Shown in pieces: positions 53,076-62,053 of a DNA stretch of 64,000 nucleotides (position 1 is the stretch's first letter; every line of letters starts with the position of its first letter). Both the position numbers and the translations under genes were made by a program. The notes under the pieces are model-generated. The model searched no databases. It saw nothing but the letters and a program-made list of their open reading frames with translations, and was not told the origin of the DNA. Origin of the DNA: Caulobacter endophyticus (GTDB taxonomy: Bacteria; Pseudomonadota; Alphaproteobacteria; Caulobacterales; Caulobacteraceae); the NCBI RefSeq assembly GCF_003116815.1, contig NZ_QDKQ01000028.1, positions 62,001-126,000 of the forward strand, written 5' to 3'.

Positions 53076-53306
53076 ATGAAACAGAACATTCACCCCGACT
53101 ATCACTTCATCACCGTCACCCTGACCGACGGCTCGAGCTACCAGACCCGCTCGACCTACGGCAAGGAAGGCGCGAACCTGGCGCTCGACATCGACCCGCG
53201 CACCCACCCGGCGTGGACGGGCGGCAACGCCCAGCTGATGGACCGCGGCGGCCGCGTCTCGCGCTTCAACGCCAAGTTCGCCGGTTTCACCGCGAAGAAG
53301 GCCTAA
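53076..53306 (+). CDS. rpmE: 50S ribosomal protein L31
   Basis: The 76-aa product starts [20 protein letters not shown] and contains HPAWTGG and [12 protein letters not shown], as in type A L31. The CxxC zinc cysteines are absent, so it is the zinc-independent form. ATG 53076 gives the family start; the four codons before it are not conserved. A strong terminator follows. Confidence 0.94.
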   Translation: MKQNIHPDYHFITVTLTDGSSYQTRSTYGKEGANLALDIDPRTHPAWTGGNAQLMDRGGRVSRFNAKFAGFTAKKA

Positions 53307-53335
53307 GGCCTCGAAGTCTCGCCGTAAGGGCGACG

Positions 53336-53370
53336 AAAAGCCGGCTCCGCGTTCGCGGGCCGGCTTTTTC
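53336..53370 (+). terminator. Rho-independent terminator of rpmE
   Basis: AAAAGCCGGC/GCCGGCTTTTT with a GC-rich loop and a T run, 30 bp after the rpmE stop. Confidence 0.88.
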
Positions 53371-53391
53371 TGTTTCTGGGCCAATGAAAAT

Positions 53392-53420
53392 AAAGCCGCG
53401 CCGGGATCCGGCGCGGCTTT
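53392..53420 (-). terminator. Rho-independent terminator of the SDR gene
   Basis: AAAGCCGCGCCGG/CCGGCGCGGCTTT is a perfect 13-bp stem with a three-base loop. On the minus strand it ends in TTTATTTT, directly after the SDR stop. Confidence 0.88.
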
Positions 53421-53425
53421 TGGCG

Positions 53426-54313
53426 TCAGCGCCAGGCGGTGGTGGTCTCGGCTTCCGGCTTGAACTCGAAGTCGCCGTCGGTCGAGGCCGACAGGTCGCG
53501 CCAGGCGTCGAGTTCGCCCTGCAGGCCGTCGATCTTGGCCTGCACCATGGCCAGGGCGTCCGTGCCCGCGCACCAGCGCACCGGCGGCCGCTCGGCATTG
53601 GCCAGCGTCACCAGGGCCTGGCCCAGGCGCAGGGGATCGCCGGCCTGGTTGCGGCTGCGGGCGTCGTAGAAGGCCTTCAGGTCGGCGGCGACCTGGGCGT
53701 AGTCGTCGATGGCGTGCGAGGCGTGGCGCACCGAGGTCGGCTCCAGGAAGTCGGTGCGGAAGAAGCCCGGCTCGACCACCGTGACGTGGATGCCGAAGCG
53801 CCGGACCTCGCCGGCCAGCGATTCCGAGAAGCCCTCCACGGCGAACTTCGAGGCGCAGTAAAGCGTGCCGCTCTCGCCGCCGACGATGCCGCCCACCGAC
53901 GAGATGTTGAAGATCCGGCCCGAGCGCTGGGCGCGCATGGCCGGCAGCACGGCGCGGGTCACGTGCATCAGGCCAAAGACGTTGGTGTCGTACTGGGCCT
54001 GGGCGTCGGCGGCGGTCGACTCCTCGAACACCGACAGGTGGCCGTAGCCGGCGTTGTTGACCAGCACGTCGATGCGGCCAAAGCGCGCCAGGGCCGCGTC
54101 GACGGCGGCCGGCGCCTGGTCGGGACGGGTGACGTCGAGGGCCAGCGACAGCAGGTTGTCGGAGTCGGGGCCGAGGGTCTCGACCAGGCTCTGGCGGCTG
54201 CGGGCGGTAGCCACGACGCGGTCGCCGGCGGCCAGGACGGCGCGGACGATGTCGGCGCCGAGACCGCGCGAGGCGCCGGTGACGAACCAGGTGCGGGGGG
54301 CGGGGGAAGTCAT
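53426..54313 (-). CDS. Short-chain dehydrogenase/reductase
   Basis: The 295-aa product is an NAD(P)-dependent oxidoreductase. The coenzyme loop TGASRGLG is at residues 12-19, NNAG near 87, the catalytic Ser in NISSVGG and the YxxxK motif as YCASK. The arginine after TGAS suggests NADPH. ATG 54313 starts it. It diverges from an AraC-type regulator, a frequent arrangement in which the regulator controls the reductase. Confidence 0.92.
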   Translation of the reverse strand: MTSPAPRTWFVTGASRGLGADIVRAVLAAGDRVVATARSRQSLVETLGPDSDNLLSLALDVTRPDQAPAAVDAALARFGRIDVLVNNAGYGHLSVFEESTAADAQAQYDTNVFGLMHVTRAVLPAMRAQRSGRIFNISSVGGIVGGESGTLYCASKFAVEGFSESLAGEVRRFGIHVTVVEPGFFRTDFLEPTSVRHASHAIDDYAQVAADLKAFYDARSRNQAGDPLRLGQALVTLANAERPPVRWCAGTDALAMVQAKIDGLQGELDAWRDLSASTDGDFEFKPEAETTTAWR

Positions 54314-54442
54314 GGGCAAGCTCCTTCTGAGGAGCTTGCAGGATGGGCCTGGATCGGGCGGAGGCCGTAGACCGATGCCGCCAGCCTCTTGCACGATCCT
54401 GCCATCGGGGTGATCGTCGTTGCTCGGTCAAGCCTTCAGCGT

Positions 54443-55351
54443 ATGAATGCCGCCATGAGCAGATTGCCTGAACTCGTCGCCCTGGTCCGCGGCCATCTGG
54501 GAGCGGCCTCGACGGACGGCGTCGGGCCGCTGGTCGCGCCGGGGCTGCACCTGATCGCCAGCACGACCGTCACCGAGGCCCAGCAGTTGGTCTACGAGCC
54601 GATGCTGTGCCTGATCCTCGACGGGGCCAAGACCACGACCCTGGGCGCCGAGAGCTATCCCTACCGCGCCGGCGAGTATCTGGTGGTGTCGGCCGACCTG
54701 CCGGTCAGCGGACGGGTGATCGCCGCGCCCTACCTTGCCGTGGGCGTCCCGCTAGACCCGGCCATGATCGCCGACCTGCTGGTGGAGGCTGGCGAGGTCG
54801 TGCCCGAGATCACCCCGACCCGGGCCCTGGCGGTCAGCCGGATGGACGACGAGCTGATCGAGACGGTGATGCGGCTGGTGCGCCTGGTGGACCGTCCGCG
54901 CGAGGCGGCGGTGCTTGGGCCGATGGTCCGGCGCGAGCTGATGTGGCGGCTGCTAGGCGGCGAGCGTGGCGGCATGATGCGCCAGATCGCCTCGTCGGGC
55001 GGCCGACCCGACCAGGTGCGCCGGGCGATCCGCTGGCTGCGCGCGCACTATGCCGAGCCGATGCGGATCGAGACGCTGGCCCAGGTGGCGGGCATGAGCG
55101 AGACCTCGCTGCACCGGCACTTCGAGGCGGTGACCGCCATGAGCCCGCTGCAGTACCAGAAGCAGATTCGCTTGCAGGAGGCCCGCAACCTCCTTATGGT
55201 GCAGGGCCGCGACGTGGCCGGGGTGGGCTTTTCCGTCGGCTACGACAGCCCCTCGCAGTTCAGCCGTGAATACGCTCGCCTGTACGGCCGCCCGCCGGGC
55301 CGCGACATGGCGCGGCTGCGGGCCGATCCGTCGCTGAGCGTGGCGGTCTAG
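54443..55351 (+). CDS. AraC-family transcriptional regulator (AraC_N type)
   Basis: The 302-aa product has an N-terminal AraC_N effector domain (VYEPMLCLILDGAKTTTLG, YRAGEYLVVSADLPVSG, PYLAVGVPLDP) and a C-terminal double helix-turn-helix (RIETLAQVAGMSETSLHRHFEAVTAMSPLQYQKQIRLQEAR, VGFSVGYDSPSQFSREYARLYGRPP). It lies 129 bp from and divergent to the SDR gene, its likely target. ATG 54455 is an alternative start. Confidence 0.9.
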   Translation: MNAAMSRLPELVALVRGHLGAASTDGVGPLVAPGLHLIASTTVTEAQQLVYEPMLCLILDGAKTTTLGAESYPYRAGEYLVVSADLPVSGRVIAAPYLAVGVPLDPAMIADLLVEAGEVVPEITPTRALAVSRMDDELIETVMRLVRLVDRPREAAVLGPMVRRELMWRLLGGERGGMMRQIASSGGRPDQVRRAIRWLRAHYAEPMRIETLAQVAGMSETSLHRHFEAVTAMSPLQYQKQIRLQEARNLLMVQGRDVAGVGFSVGYDSPSQFSREYARLYGRPPGRDMARLRADPSLSVAV

Positions 55352-55704
55352 GGGGGACGGGGATAGAGCAGCGTGGATCCCCGGCGGATCGCGAAAAATC
55401 CCAAGCCCGATCAACGCCCTACGACTTTCTCATCCAAACTTATCAGACGCGCTCATCCCTGGGCCATAATCAAAGCCGTCCCCGCCATGGGGAGGGCTAT
55501 TGGTCCTGCCCGTCCGGGGGAAAGGCTGGCCCTTGGGTTGAAACATCACCCGCGCCTCTGGCCCCTCCGAGACAAATGATGCGGGGGAGCGGTCGACGAA
55601 GCCGAAACGCTAAACAAACACACGGTCTCCGGGCTCCGCCCGGCCGCTCCGCGCCTCCCCGACCTAACGCGTGCGAACGCGGGAGACTGCGAAGTCGCGT
55701 CCAA
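55352..55704. other. Intergenic stretch of about 350 bp, no gene seen
   Basis: Neither strand has a coding frame with a ribosome site or recognisable product. The stretch 55380-55480 is AT-richer than average. Together with the repeat that follows it separates the AraC gene from the divJ stop. Confidence 0.4.
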
Positions 55705-55842
55705 AGATCCTCCCCCTGAAGGGGGAGGTGGCCCGGAGGGCCGGAGGGGGAAGTTCCTGATGAGGTCAGTTCATCCCCAAAGGCAGCAGTCATTTCCCCC
55801 TCAGTCGCTTCGCGACAGCTCCCCCTTCAGGGGAAGCATCTT
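55705..55842. repeat. GC-rich double-hairpin repeat, family A, copy 3
   Basis: Same arms and orientation as the copies at 10259 and 31921, with the internal GATGAGGTCAGTTC spacer shared with copy 1. It ends 16 bp before the leftward divJ stop, where it could act as terminator. Confidence 0.85.
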
Positions 55843-55858
55843 GAGGACGGGCCGCGCC

Positions 55859-57637
55859 TCAGCGCGGCGGGGCGAAGCGGATGACGTTCTCGCCCAGGAA
55901 GGGCTCGTCGGTCGTCGAGCCCTCGGACGGCGGCTCGAACAGCGGCTCCATGGCGTCGGCGGTGGCCGTGGGGCTTTCCGGTGCGGCGGGGGCCTTGGCG
56001 GCTTCCAGCAGGATGGGCATGCGCACCGAGACGCTGGTGCCCGCGCCCAGGCGGCTTTCGACATGCATCTCGCCGCCGTGCAGCTGGGCGAAGGCCCGCA
56101 CCAGCGACAGGCCAAGCCCGGTGCCCTTGGCGCGCTGGTCGACGCCGCCGGCCTGCTCGTAGGGGCGGCCCAGGCGTTCGAGGTCCTCGGGGCTGATGCC
56201 GACGCCGGTGTCGGCGACGACGATCTCCAGCATGCCGTCGTGGCCGTCGGCCGTGACCGTCACCTGGCCGCCGCGCGGGGTGAATTTCAGGGCGTTGGAA
56301 ACCAGGTTCAGGACGATCTGCTTGAGGGCGCGGCGGTCGGCGTCGACCTCCAGCTCGGCCGGCGGCAGCACGCCGCGCAGCTGCACGCCCACGCTGTCGG
56401 CCTGCACGCGCAGCAGGCGCATGGCGGCGTTTACGGCCTCGCGGGCGTCGAACTCGCCGCGCGACAGCTCGAAGCGTTCGGCCTCGATCTTCGACATGTC
56501 GAGCACATCGTTGATCAGGTCCAGCAGGTGGCGGCCGCTCTCGTGGATCAGCTCGGCATACTCGCCGTAGCGGTCGGTCAGGGGGCCGAACATGCGGGCG
56601 CGCATGATGTCGGAGAAGCCCATGATGGCGTTCAGCGGCGTGCGCAGCTCGTGGCTCATATTGGCCAGGAAGCGGGCGCGTCCCGAGGCCAGGTTCTCGG
56701 CGTCGGCGCGGGCCTGGTCCAGCTGCTGCAGCTGGCGGGTCTCGGCGGTGACGTCGCGCATCACGCCGACCAGCATGCCGGGACCGACGCGGCGCAGGGT
56801 CAGAGACAGGGTCCGTTCCGGGGCCTCGGCGGCCGGGAAGGTCAGGGTCGCCTGATGCTCGCGCAGGGCCTGGCCGAGGGCGAAGTCGATGCGGGCGCGC
56901 TCGCCGACGACGGCGGCGTGCGACAGCCCGTCGATCATGATCCTGTCGAGCGCCGCGCCTTCCGGGGCGACGCCGCGCACGGTGCGCACGCGGCCCTGCA
57001 GCGTGACCACGAAGGCCAGGAACGGCAGGCCGTCCAGCAGGGTCGAAAGGGCGGTCAGCTCCGACAGGTTGCGCACGTCGCGCTCGCCGGCGCGGCGGTG
57101 GGTCAGCATCAGGCCGGCGGCGAGGCCAAGGCCGGTGGTGGCCACGGCCAGGAAGCCGAGGATGAAGGCGGTGGGGCCCGCGGGCGGAGGCGGGGCCAGA
57201 CCCGACAGCTGGGTCAGGGCGGCCATGGCGCCGCCGATCAGGGCCAGGGCGGCGCCCTCGGCCAAGCGGCGTGGGGCGGACAGGGTCGAGGCGGCCGCCA
57301 CGGGGGCCAGGCACCAGGCGCTCATCGCGCCCGAGACGCCGCCGGTCAGGGCCGCGGCGACCGCGCCGCCGGCGGCCCAGCCGACCAGAAGCATCGACTG
57401 GGTGCGTTCGTCCTCGCTGTCGCCCAGCAGGAGGGCGGCGATCGCGGGCAGGGCCCCGGCCAGCAGGGCCGTCCAGATCGGCCAGCCCGTCGAGCCCGGC
57501 GTGAAGGCCACCGCCCCGCCGGCCAGCAGGGCCGCGGCCAGCCAGCCCAGACGCCAGGCGCGCGCGGTCTCACCCGCGCCGAGCGCGGGGCGTAGAGCGG
57601 CTTCATCCTGCCGGGGCTGCACCGGGTCGATGTTCAA
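55859..57637 (-). CDS. divJ: Sensor histidine kinase DivJ
   Basis: DivJ is the stalked-pole kinase that phosphorylates DivK and PleD in Caulobacter. The 592-aa product has a membrane part of about six helices (residues 30-180), a PAS-like linker, the H-box NMSHELRTPLNAIMGFSDIM with His329, the N-box NLVSNALKFTP, G1 DTGVGISPEDLERLGRPYEQ and G2 GTGLGLSLV. The kinase core agrees closely with my memory of C. crescentus DivJ. The start is uncertain: TTG 57637 or GTG 57622. It diverges from another kinase gene. Confidence 0.87.
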   Translation of the reverse strand: MNIDPVQPRQDEAALRPALGAGETARAWRLGWLAAALLAGGAVAFTPGSTGWPIWTALLAGALPAIAALLLGDSEDERTQSMLLVGWAAGGAVAAALTGGVSGAMSAWCLAPVAAASTLSAPRRLAEGAALALIGGAMAALTQLSGLAPPPPAGPTAFILGFLAVATTGLGLAAGLMLTHRRAGERDVRNLSELTALSTLLDGLPFLAFVVTLQGRVRTVRGVAPEGAALDRIMIDGLSHAAVVGERARIDFALGQALREHQATLTFPAAEAPERTLSLTLRRVGPGMLVGVMRDVTAETRQLQQLDQARADAENLASGRARFLANMSHELRTPLNAIMGFSDIMRARMFGPLTDRYGEYAELIHESGRHLLDLINDVLDMSKIEAERFELSRGEFDAREAVNAAMRLLRVQADSVGVQLRGVLPPAELEVDADRRALKQIVLNLVSNALKFTPRGGQVTVTADGHDGMLEIVVADTGVGISPEDLERLGRPYEQAGGVDQRAKGTGLGLSLVRAFAQLHGGEMHVESRLGAGTSVSVRMPILLEAAKAPAAPESPTATADAMEPLFEPPSEGSTTDEPFLGENVIRFAPPR

Positions 57638-57672
57638 CTTGGCGGGTCCGCCTCAAAGGGTTCGTTATTGGT

Positions 57673-57736
57673 GAATCCTAACCCCGCTTCGCCCGATCTC
57701 CCAAGCGCGCACAATTGTGGGGCGACCAGCCGAATC
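57673..57736. promoter_or_regulatory. Two GANTC methylation sites in the divJ/kinase gap
   Basis: GAATC occurs at 57673-57677 and at 57732-57736 in the 190-bp gap between the two divergent kinase genes. In Caulobacter CcrM methylates GANTC and can control promoters through GcrA. The presence of the sites is certain; their function is inferred. Confidence 0.5.
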
Positions 57737-57826
57737 CAGCTTCTTGTGGACGGAAACGGTTTCGTAAGCGGGTTGGTTCAGGGTGGCACAGAATGCCTTT
57801 GCGGACAGAAGGTCCGGGAGTCCCCT

Positions 57827-58678
57827 ATGTCACAGACGGCGTCCGCGGACGCTTCGTTCCCAGCCGATGAGCTCGCCGAAAGCGGGGTCGAGGTTGATTC
57901 GCGCGGTGCGCAGCGGCCCTCCGAAGGCCCCACCGCGACGTTTCGCCGCGCCGCGGCTCGCGCGCGCCGCAAGGCCGCCCTCGACGACCAGAAGCGCTCT
58001 TTCCTGCGCATGGTCAGCCACGAGCTGCGCACGCCCCTGAACGCGGTCATCGGTTTTTCCGAGATTCTGGCCAGCGAACTCTACGGCCCGCTCGGCTCGC
58101 CGCAGTACAAGGAATACGCCAAGCTGGTGCACGAGAGCGGCCTGAAGCTGCTGAAGCTCGTCAACCAGATCGTCGAGATCGCCCGCCTGGAAGGCCACGT
58201 CACCGACCTGGACGTCGCCGCCGAGCCGCTGGACGAGGCGGTCGAGGACGTCATGGCCCAGCTGCGGGCCGAGTGCGAGGCCCGGGGCGTCACCCTTAGC
58301 GTGCCTGACCTTGCGGCCATGCCCGGCGTTCTGGCCGACCGCCGGGGCCTGCGCACCATCCTGTCCAACCTGATGCAGAACGCCGTCGCCCATTCGCCGC
58401 GCGACGGGGCGGTGACCATCGCCGCCGAGCGCGTGGCTGGCGGCATGGTCGAGATCTCGATCCGCGACCAGGGCGAGGGCGTCGACGCCGCCGACCTGCC
58501 GCGCCTGCTGCGACCGTTCGAACAGGGTGGCGGGGCGTCGCTGACGCGGACCGGCGAGGGGGTGGGCCTTGGCCTGCCGATCGTCGACCTGCTGACCCGG
58601 GCGATGAACGGATCGCTGCGGCTGAAGTCGGCGTCGGGGCACGGGCTGACCGCGATCGTGGCCTTGCCGGGGTCCTGA
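57827..58678 (+). CDS. Cytoplasmic sensor histidine kinase next to divJ
   Basis: The 283-aa product lacks membrane segments. It has a basic linker (RRAAARARRKAALDDQKRSF), an H-box MVSHELRTPLNAVIGFSEIL with His65, an N-box NLMQNAVAHSP, G1 DQGEGVDAADLPRLLRPFEQGG and G2 GEGVGLGLPIVDLL. The HisKA region is very like that of DivJ and PleC, so it probably also contacts DivK; it could be a CckN-like kinase, but I cannot confirm that. ATG 57827 is preferred for its ribosome site. Confidence 0.88.
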   Translation: MSQTASADASFPADELAESGVEVDSRGAQRPSEGPTATFRRAAARARRKAALDDQKRSFLRMVSHELRTPLNAVIGFSEILASELYGPLGSPQYKEYAKLVHESGLKLLKLVNQIVEIARLEGHVTDLDVAAEPLDEAVEDVMAQLRAECEARGVTLSVPDLAAMPGVLADRRGLRTILSNLMQNAVAHSPRDGAVTIAAERVAGGMVEISIRDQGEGVDAADLPRLLRPFEQGGGASLTRTGEGVGLGLPIVDLLTRAMNGSLRLKSASGHGLTAIVALPGS

Positions 58679-58718
58679 CCGCTTGCAACTGAGGCGCGGC
58701 CCGCCTAGATGCCGCGCC

Positions 58719-59150
58719 ATGAGCACCAGCCCCATCGACGCCGCCCTCGACGACCTCGCCGACGAGTTCGAAATGCTCGGCGACTGGGAAGAGCGCTATC
58801 GCTACGTGATCGAGCTGGGCCGGGACCTCGAACCGCTGTCGGCCGCAGAACACTCCGAGGAGAACAAGGTGCGCGGCTGCGCCAGCCAGGTGTGGCTGGT
58901 GACCGAGCCACAGGCCGATGGGACCGTGCGCTTTCGCGGCGACAGCGACGCCCACATCGTCAGCGGGCTGATCGCCGTGGTGCTGCGGCTCTATTCGGGC
59001 GCAAGGGCCAGCGACATCGCTGCGTTCGACGCCTCGGCGGCCATGGCGCGCCTGGGACTGTCTGAAGCGCTGTCGTCGCAGCGCTCCAACGGCCTCAAGT
59101 CGATGGTCGCCCGCATCCAGCGCGACGCGGCGGCTCTGGCTGCGGCCTAG
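58719..59150 (+). CDS. sufE: Cysteine desulfuration protein SufE
   Basis: SufE accepts persulfide sulfur from the desulfurase SufS during iron-sulfur cluster assembly. The 143-aa product has DEFEMLGDWEERYRYVIELG and the acceptor cysteine in NKVRGCASQVWL, with GLIAVVLRLYSG later. ATG 58719 fits the family start. It overlaps by 4 bp the tail of the convergent small membrane-protein gene. The suf operon itself is not here. Confidence 0.93.
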   Translation: MSTSPIDAALDDLADEFEMLGDWEERYRYVIELGRDLEPLSAAEHSEENKVRGCASQVWLVTEPQADGTVRFRGDSDAHIVSGLIAVVLRLYSGARASDIAAFDASAAMARLGLSEALSSQRSNGLKSMVARIQRDAAALAAA

Positions 59151-59308
59151 AAGAACCCGGCCCTGTTGCCGATGAACACGATGGCCACGATGATCAGCAG
59201 AAGCTGGATCAGCCAGTTCACGGGCGAAGGGATGGGCGAGCGCTGGACGGCGTAGAGGGCCAAGCCCAGCAGCACGAGGGCGATGATGACGGTGATCAGG
59301 ATGCTCAT
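59147..59308 (-). CDS. Two-helix small membrane protein (Thivi_2564-like)
   Basis: The 53-aa product starts MSILITVIIALVLLGLALYAVQ and, after a short SPIPSPVNW turn, has a second helix LIQLLLIIVAIVFIG. The pair of helices with a proline turn resembles small alphaproteobacterial membrane proteins of this name. Its stop overlaps that of sufE. The function is unknown. Confidence 0.7.
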   Translation of the reverse strand: MSILITVIIALVLLGLALYAVQRSPIPSPVNWLIQLLLIIVAIVFIGNRAGFF

Positions 59309-59385
59309 GGCCCGGTAACCCGCGTTCGCCGCGCTTGGTTCCGGCCGTGCTTGAGCAGACCCGTCCGATCTTCTATGGCCCGCCC

Positions 59386-60339
59386 ATGACCTCGACCTGG
59401 CGCATCGCCGCCCTCTATCGCTTCGCGACCTTCGACGACCCCCAGGCGATCCAGGCGGATCTGGCCAAGCTGTGCTGCGGCCTGAAGATCAAGGGCACGC
59501 TGCTGCTGGCCCGCGAAGGGATCAACGGCACGATCGCCGGGCGCCCGGAGGCCATCGACGCGGTCATCGCCCATATCCACACCCTGCCGGGCTGCGAGAC
59601 GCTGGAGCTGAAGTTCGCCGACGCCGACGCTCCGCCGTTCCATCGGCTGAAGGTCAAGGTGAAGGCCGAGATCGTCACCCTGGGCGAGCCCGACCTGGAT
59701 CCGGCTCACAATCACGGCGTCCATGTCGATCCGGCCGACTGGAACGCCCTGATCGCTCAGGACGACGTCATCGTCATCGACACCCGCAACGGCTACGAGG
59801 TCGACTGCGGCACGTTCGAGGGGGCGATCGATCCCAAGACACCCAGCTTCGCCGACTTCCCCGCCTGGTTCGACGCCTTCCGCCAGACCTGGGACCCGGC
59901 CGCGCCGGCCCCGAAGGTGGCGATGTTCTGCACCGGCGGCATCCGCTGCGAGAAGTCGACGGCCTTGCTGAAGGCGCGCGGCGTCGAGGCGGTGTTCCAC
60001 CTCAAGGGCGGAATCCTGAACTATCTGAAGACGGTGCCGGCGGACGAGAGCCTCTGGCGCGGCGAGTGCTTCGTCTTCGACGAGCGGGTGGCGGTCGGTC
60101 ATGGCCTGTCGCAGGGTACGCACGCCCTGTGCAGGGGCTGCCGGATGCCGGTCTCGGAGGCCGATCGGGTCTCGCCGCTGTACGTCGAGGGCGTGGCCTG
60201 CCCGCGCTGCCATCATAGCCGCAGCGAGGACCAGAAGGCCCGCTACGCCGAGCGGCAGCGCCAGGCCGCGCGGGCGCTGGAACTGGGCATCGACCATGTG
60301 GGGGCGAGCCTGCCGCCGAAGGCTCCGCGCCAGGCCTGA
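59386..60339 (+). CDS. trhO: tRNA uridine 5-hydroxylase TrhO (rhodanese family, YceA)
   Basis: TrhO hydroxylates U34 of certain tRNAs in an oxygen-dependent way. The 317-aa product has the N-terminal acylphosphatase-like domain (GTLLLAREGINGTIAG) and a rhodanese domain with IDTRNGYEVDCGTFEGAIDP and the active cysteine Cys182 in FCTGGIRCEKS. A C-terminal zinc-like region has ALCRGCRMPVSE and ACPRCH. ATG 59386 matches the family start. Confidence 0.92.
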   Translation: MTSTWRIAALYRFATFDDPQAIQADLAKLCCGLKIKGTLLLAREGINGTIAGRPEAIDAVIAHIHTLPGCETLELKFADADAPPFHRLKVKVKAEIVTLGEPDLDPAHNHGVHVDPADWNALIAQDDVIVIDTRNGYEVDCGTFEGAIDPKTPSFADFPAWFDAFRQTWDPAAPAPKVAMFCTGGIRCEKSTALLKARGVEAVFHLKGGILNYLKTVPADESLWRGECFVFDERVAVGHGLSQGTHALCRGCRMPVSEADRVSPLYVEGVACPRCHHSRSEDQKARYAERQRQAARALELGIDHVGASLPPKAPRQA

Positions 60340-60404
60340 CGGATCGCCCTTGCCCGCACGGCGTTATTGCTCCGCCCCTTTCCAAGGACATGGAGACAGA
60401 CGCC

Positions 60405-60749
60405 ATGGTCGCCTACGACCCCACCCTGACCAACGGCGCCGGCCCCGCCCGCGCCCGCCAGAGCCTGATCGACACCCTGTCGGACAAGGTCTCGAACTTC
60501 CTCGACCACCAGTCCAAGCCGACCGACCCGCAGGCGCCGATCGCCGACTACGCCGTCGGTGGGGCGACGAAGAAGCCGCTGACCATCGCCGGCCGTGAAG
60601 TTCATATCGGCGGCCGCACCGTGCCGCTGGCGGTCGCCGTGCTGGGCGGGGCGGTGCTGGCCGGCCTGCTGATCAACAAGCGCACGCGCGGCGCGGCGAT
60701 CACGGCTGCCGGCACGGCCTGGACCTTCCTGCAATCGAAGAAACCGTAA
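60405..60749 (+). CDS. Small protein with one membrane helix, function unknown
   Basis: The 114-aa product has a charged N-terminal half (QSLIDTLSDKVSNFLDHQ), a middle with GREVHIGGRTVPL and one hydrophobic helix (AVAVLGGAVLAGLLI) followed by a basic patch. ATG 60405 has GGAG at 60392-60395; ATG 60390 lies too close to its own AAGGA. The next gene is a stress-type DUF2383 protein, and a joint role is possible. Confidence 0.6.
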   Translation: MVAYDPTLTNGAGPARARQSLIDTLSDKVSNFLDHQSKPTDPQAPIADYAVGGATKKPLTIAGREVHIGGRTVPLAVAVLGGAVLAGLLINKRTRGAAITAAGTAWTFLQSKKP

Positions 60750-60823
60750 GGCTCCGCTTCGAACCTTTTTCGGGGAGGCCGCGTTGCTGCGGTCTCTCCA
60801 TTCGAAGCTCAGGGAGCCCAAGC

Positions 60824-61279
60824 ATGGCCCATACGAACGAAGACCACATCAAGCTCGTCAACGGCCTGGTCGAGATCACCATCGACAGCGCCGACGGCTA
60901 CGAAGAAGCCGCCAAGGACGCTCAGAGCAGCCGCTTCAAGACCCTGTTCCAGGCCCGCGCCCAGGAACGCCGCGGCATCGTTTCCGACCTGCAGGCCGAG
61001 GTGCGCCGCCTGGGCGGCACGCCCGACGACGACGGCAGCATCCTGGCCGCCGCCCACCGGGTGTTCCTCAACGTCCGTGATGCCCTGACCAAGGGCGACG
61101 AAGCCGTGGTCAAGACCGTCGAGGACGGCGAAGACCACATCAAGGCCAAGTACGAAAAGGCCCTGGGCGACGTGGACATCCAGCCCGAGACCCGCCGCGC
61201 AATCGAGGAAGCCTACGCCAAGGTCAAGGCCGGCCACGACCAGATGCGCGACATCAAGCACGCCCAGCAGGCGTCCTAA
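60824..61279 (+). CDS. PA2169/DUF2383 four-helix-bundle protein
   Basis: The 151-aa product is a ferritin-like helical bundle: LVNGLVEITIDSADGYEEAAKDAQSSRFKTLFQARAQER, then ADLQAEVRRLGGTPDDDGS and CDH-free helices ending AHDQMRDIKH. The pattern of SADGYEEAA and GGTP.DDGS is typical of PA2169-type proteins, often induced by general stress. Metal binding is not evident. Confidence 0.88.
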   Translation: MAHTNEDHIKLVNGLVEITIDSADGYEEAAKDAQSSRFKTLFQARAQERRGIVSDLQAEVRRLGGTPDDDGSILAAAHRVFLNVRDALTKGDEAVVKTVEDGEDHIKAKYEKALGDVDIQPETRRAIEEAYAKVKAGHDQMRDIKHAQQAS

Positions 61280-61294
61280 GGATCCCCGGCCTTC

Positions 61295-61329
61295 GTCATC
61301 CTGGCCCGGCTTGGCCGGACCGGGATGAC
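61295..61329. repeat. Short palindrome GTCATCC...GGATGAC
   Basis: GTCATCCTGGCCCGGC and GCCGGACCGGGATGAC form a long imperfect stem with a tiny loop between two convergent genes. It may end transcription of either; it belongs to the common GTCATCC/GGATGAC intergenic repeat type. Confidence 0.6.
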
Positions 61330-61351
61330 GGGCGGACACAGGCGGGACGGC

Positions 61352-62053
61352 TCAGGTCATCCCGTAATGCGCCGCGAGGCGCTGCAGGGCCGCCTTGAGG
61401 GCGGCCTTGCCCGTTCTGGGCTTCATGCCGAGCGCGACCTCCGTGCCCTGCAGCGACGTGCCCGTCAGGCAGATCAAGGTCAGGATCGGCATGGCCTGCG
61501 GTCCCACCGCCTCCATGGCCCGTCCCAGCCGCTGGCGGGCGGCGTAGGCGCGTTCCATGGGCGCCAGGCGCGAACCGCCTCCCGAGCGCGGCGTCGGGTC
61601 CCAGCGCATGGTCAGGCGCCCGATGATTCCCGAGGCGTGGGCGTCGGCCGACAGCTTCTCGCCCGCCGCGTGCTCGGCGCGAGTGATGTGCTTGCGGCGC
61701 AGCAGCCAGTCCAGCGGCGCCTCGCCCAGGTTGGCTCGGTGCGTCGTCGTGCGCCCGTCGGGCTCTACCACCGTTTTCTCGCCCTCGACGAAGCCGGGAC
61801 GACCGGGCGGCGGGGCGGGCGCCCTCGGAGACAGCCGCCAGCCGCCGTCGGGACGCGGCAGCAGCCTGTCCGACAGCTTGCGGAAGGCCGCCTCGTCGAT
61901 GACCAGCATCGGGCGGCGGCCGCGGGCGAAGCGCACGGCGTAGGATGTGCCCCGGGCCTCGATCACCGAGCCGGCGCGGGCCAGCAGGCGGGCGGCGCGG
62001 TCGGCCAGATGATCGGCTTGCAGGTCGCTTTCGAGAATGCCGGCGGCGCTCAT
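61352..62053 (-). CDS. DUF6456-like protein
   Basis: The 233-aa product has an N-terminal helical part (LADRAARLLARAGSVIEARGTSYAVRF), a Pro-rich linker and a C-terminal helical domain with GEAPLDWLLRRKHITRAEHAAGEKL and TLICLTGTSLQGTEVALGM, the region I associate with DUF6456. Its ATG overlaps the stop of the DnaA-domain-IV-like gene (ATGA), so they are co-expressed. The function is unknown; a role in DNA binding with its partner is inferred. Confidence 0.65.
   Translation of the reverse strand: MSAAGILESDLQADHLADRAARLLARAGSVIEARGTSYAVRFARGRRPMLVIDEAAFRKLSDRLLPRPDGGWRLSPRAPAPPPGRPGFVEGEKTVVEPDGRTTTHRANLGEAPLDWLLRRKHITRAEHAAGEKLSADAHASGIIGRLTMRWDPTPRSGGGSRLAPMERAYAARQRLGRAMEAVGPQAMPILTLICLTGTSLQGTEVALGMKPRTGKAALKAALQRLAAHYGMT

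Noticed and set aside
57785..57803. Sigma-54 promoter starting with TGGCAC before the soluble kinase gene
   Set aside because: The next TTGC is nine bases after TGGCAC, not five, so the -24/-12 spacing is wrong.
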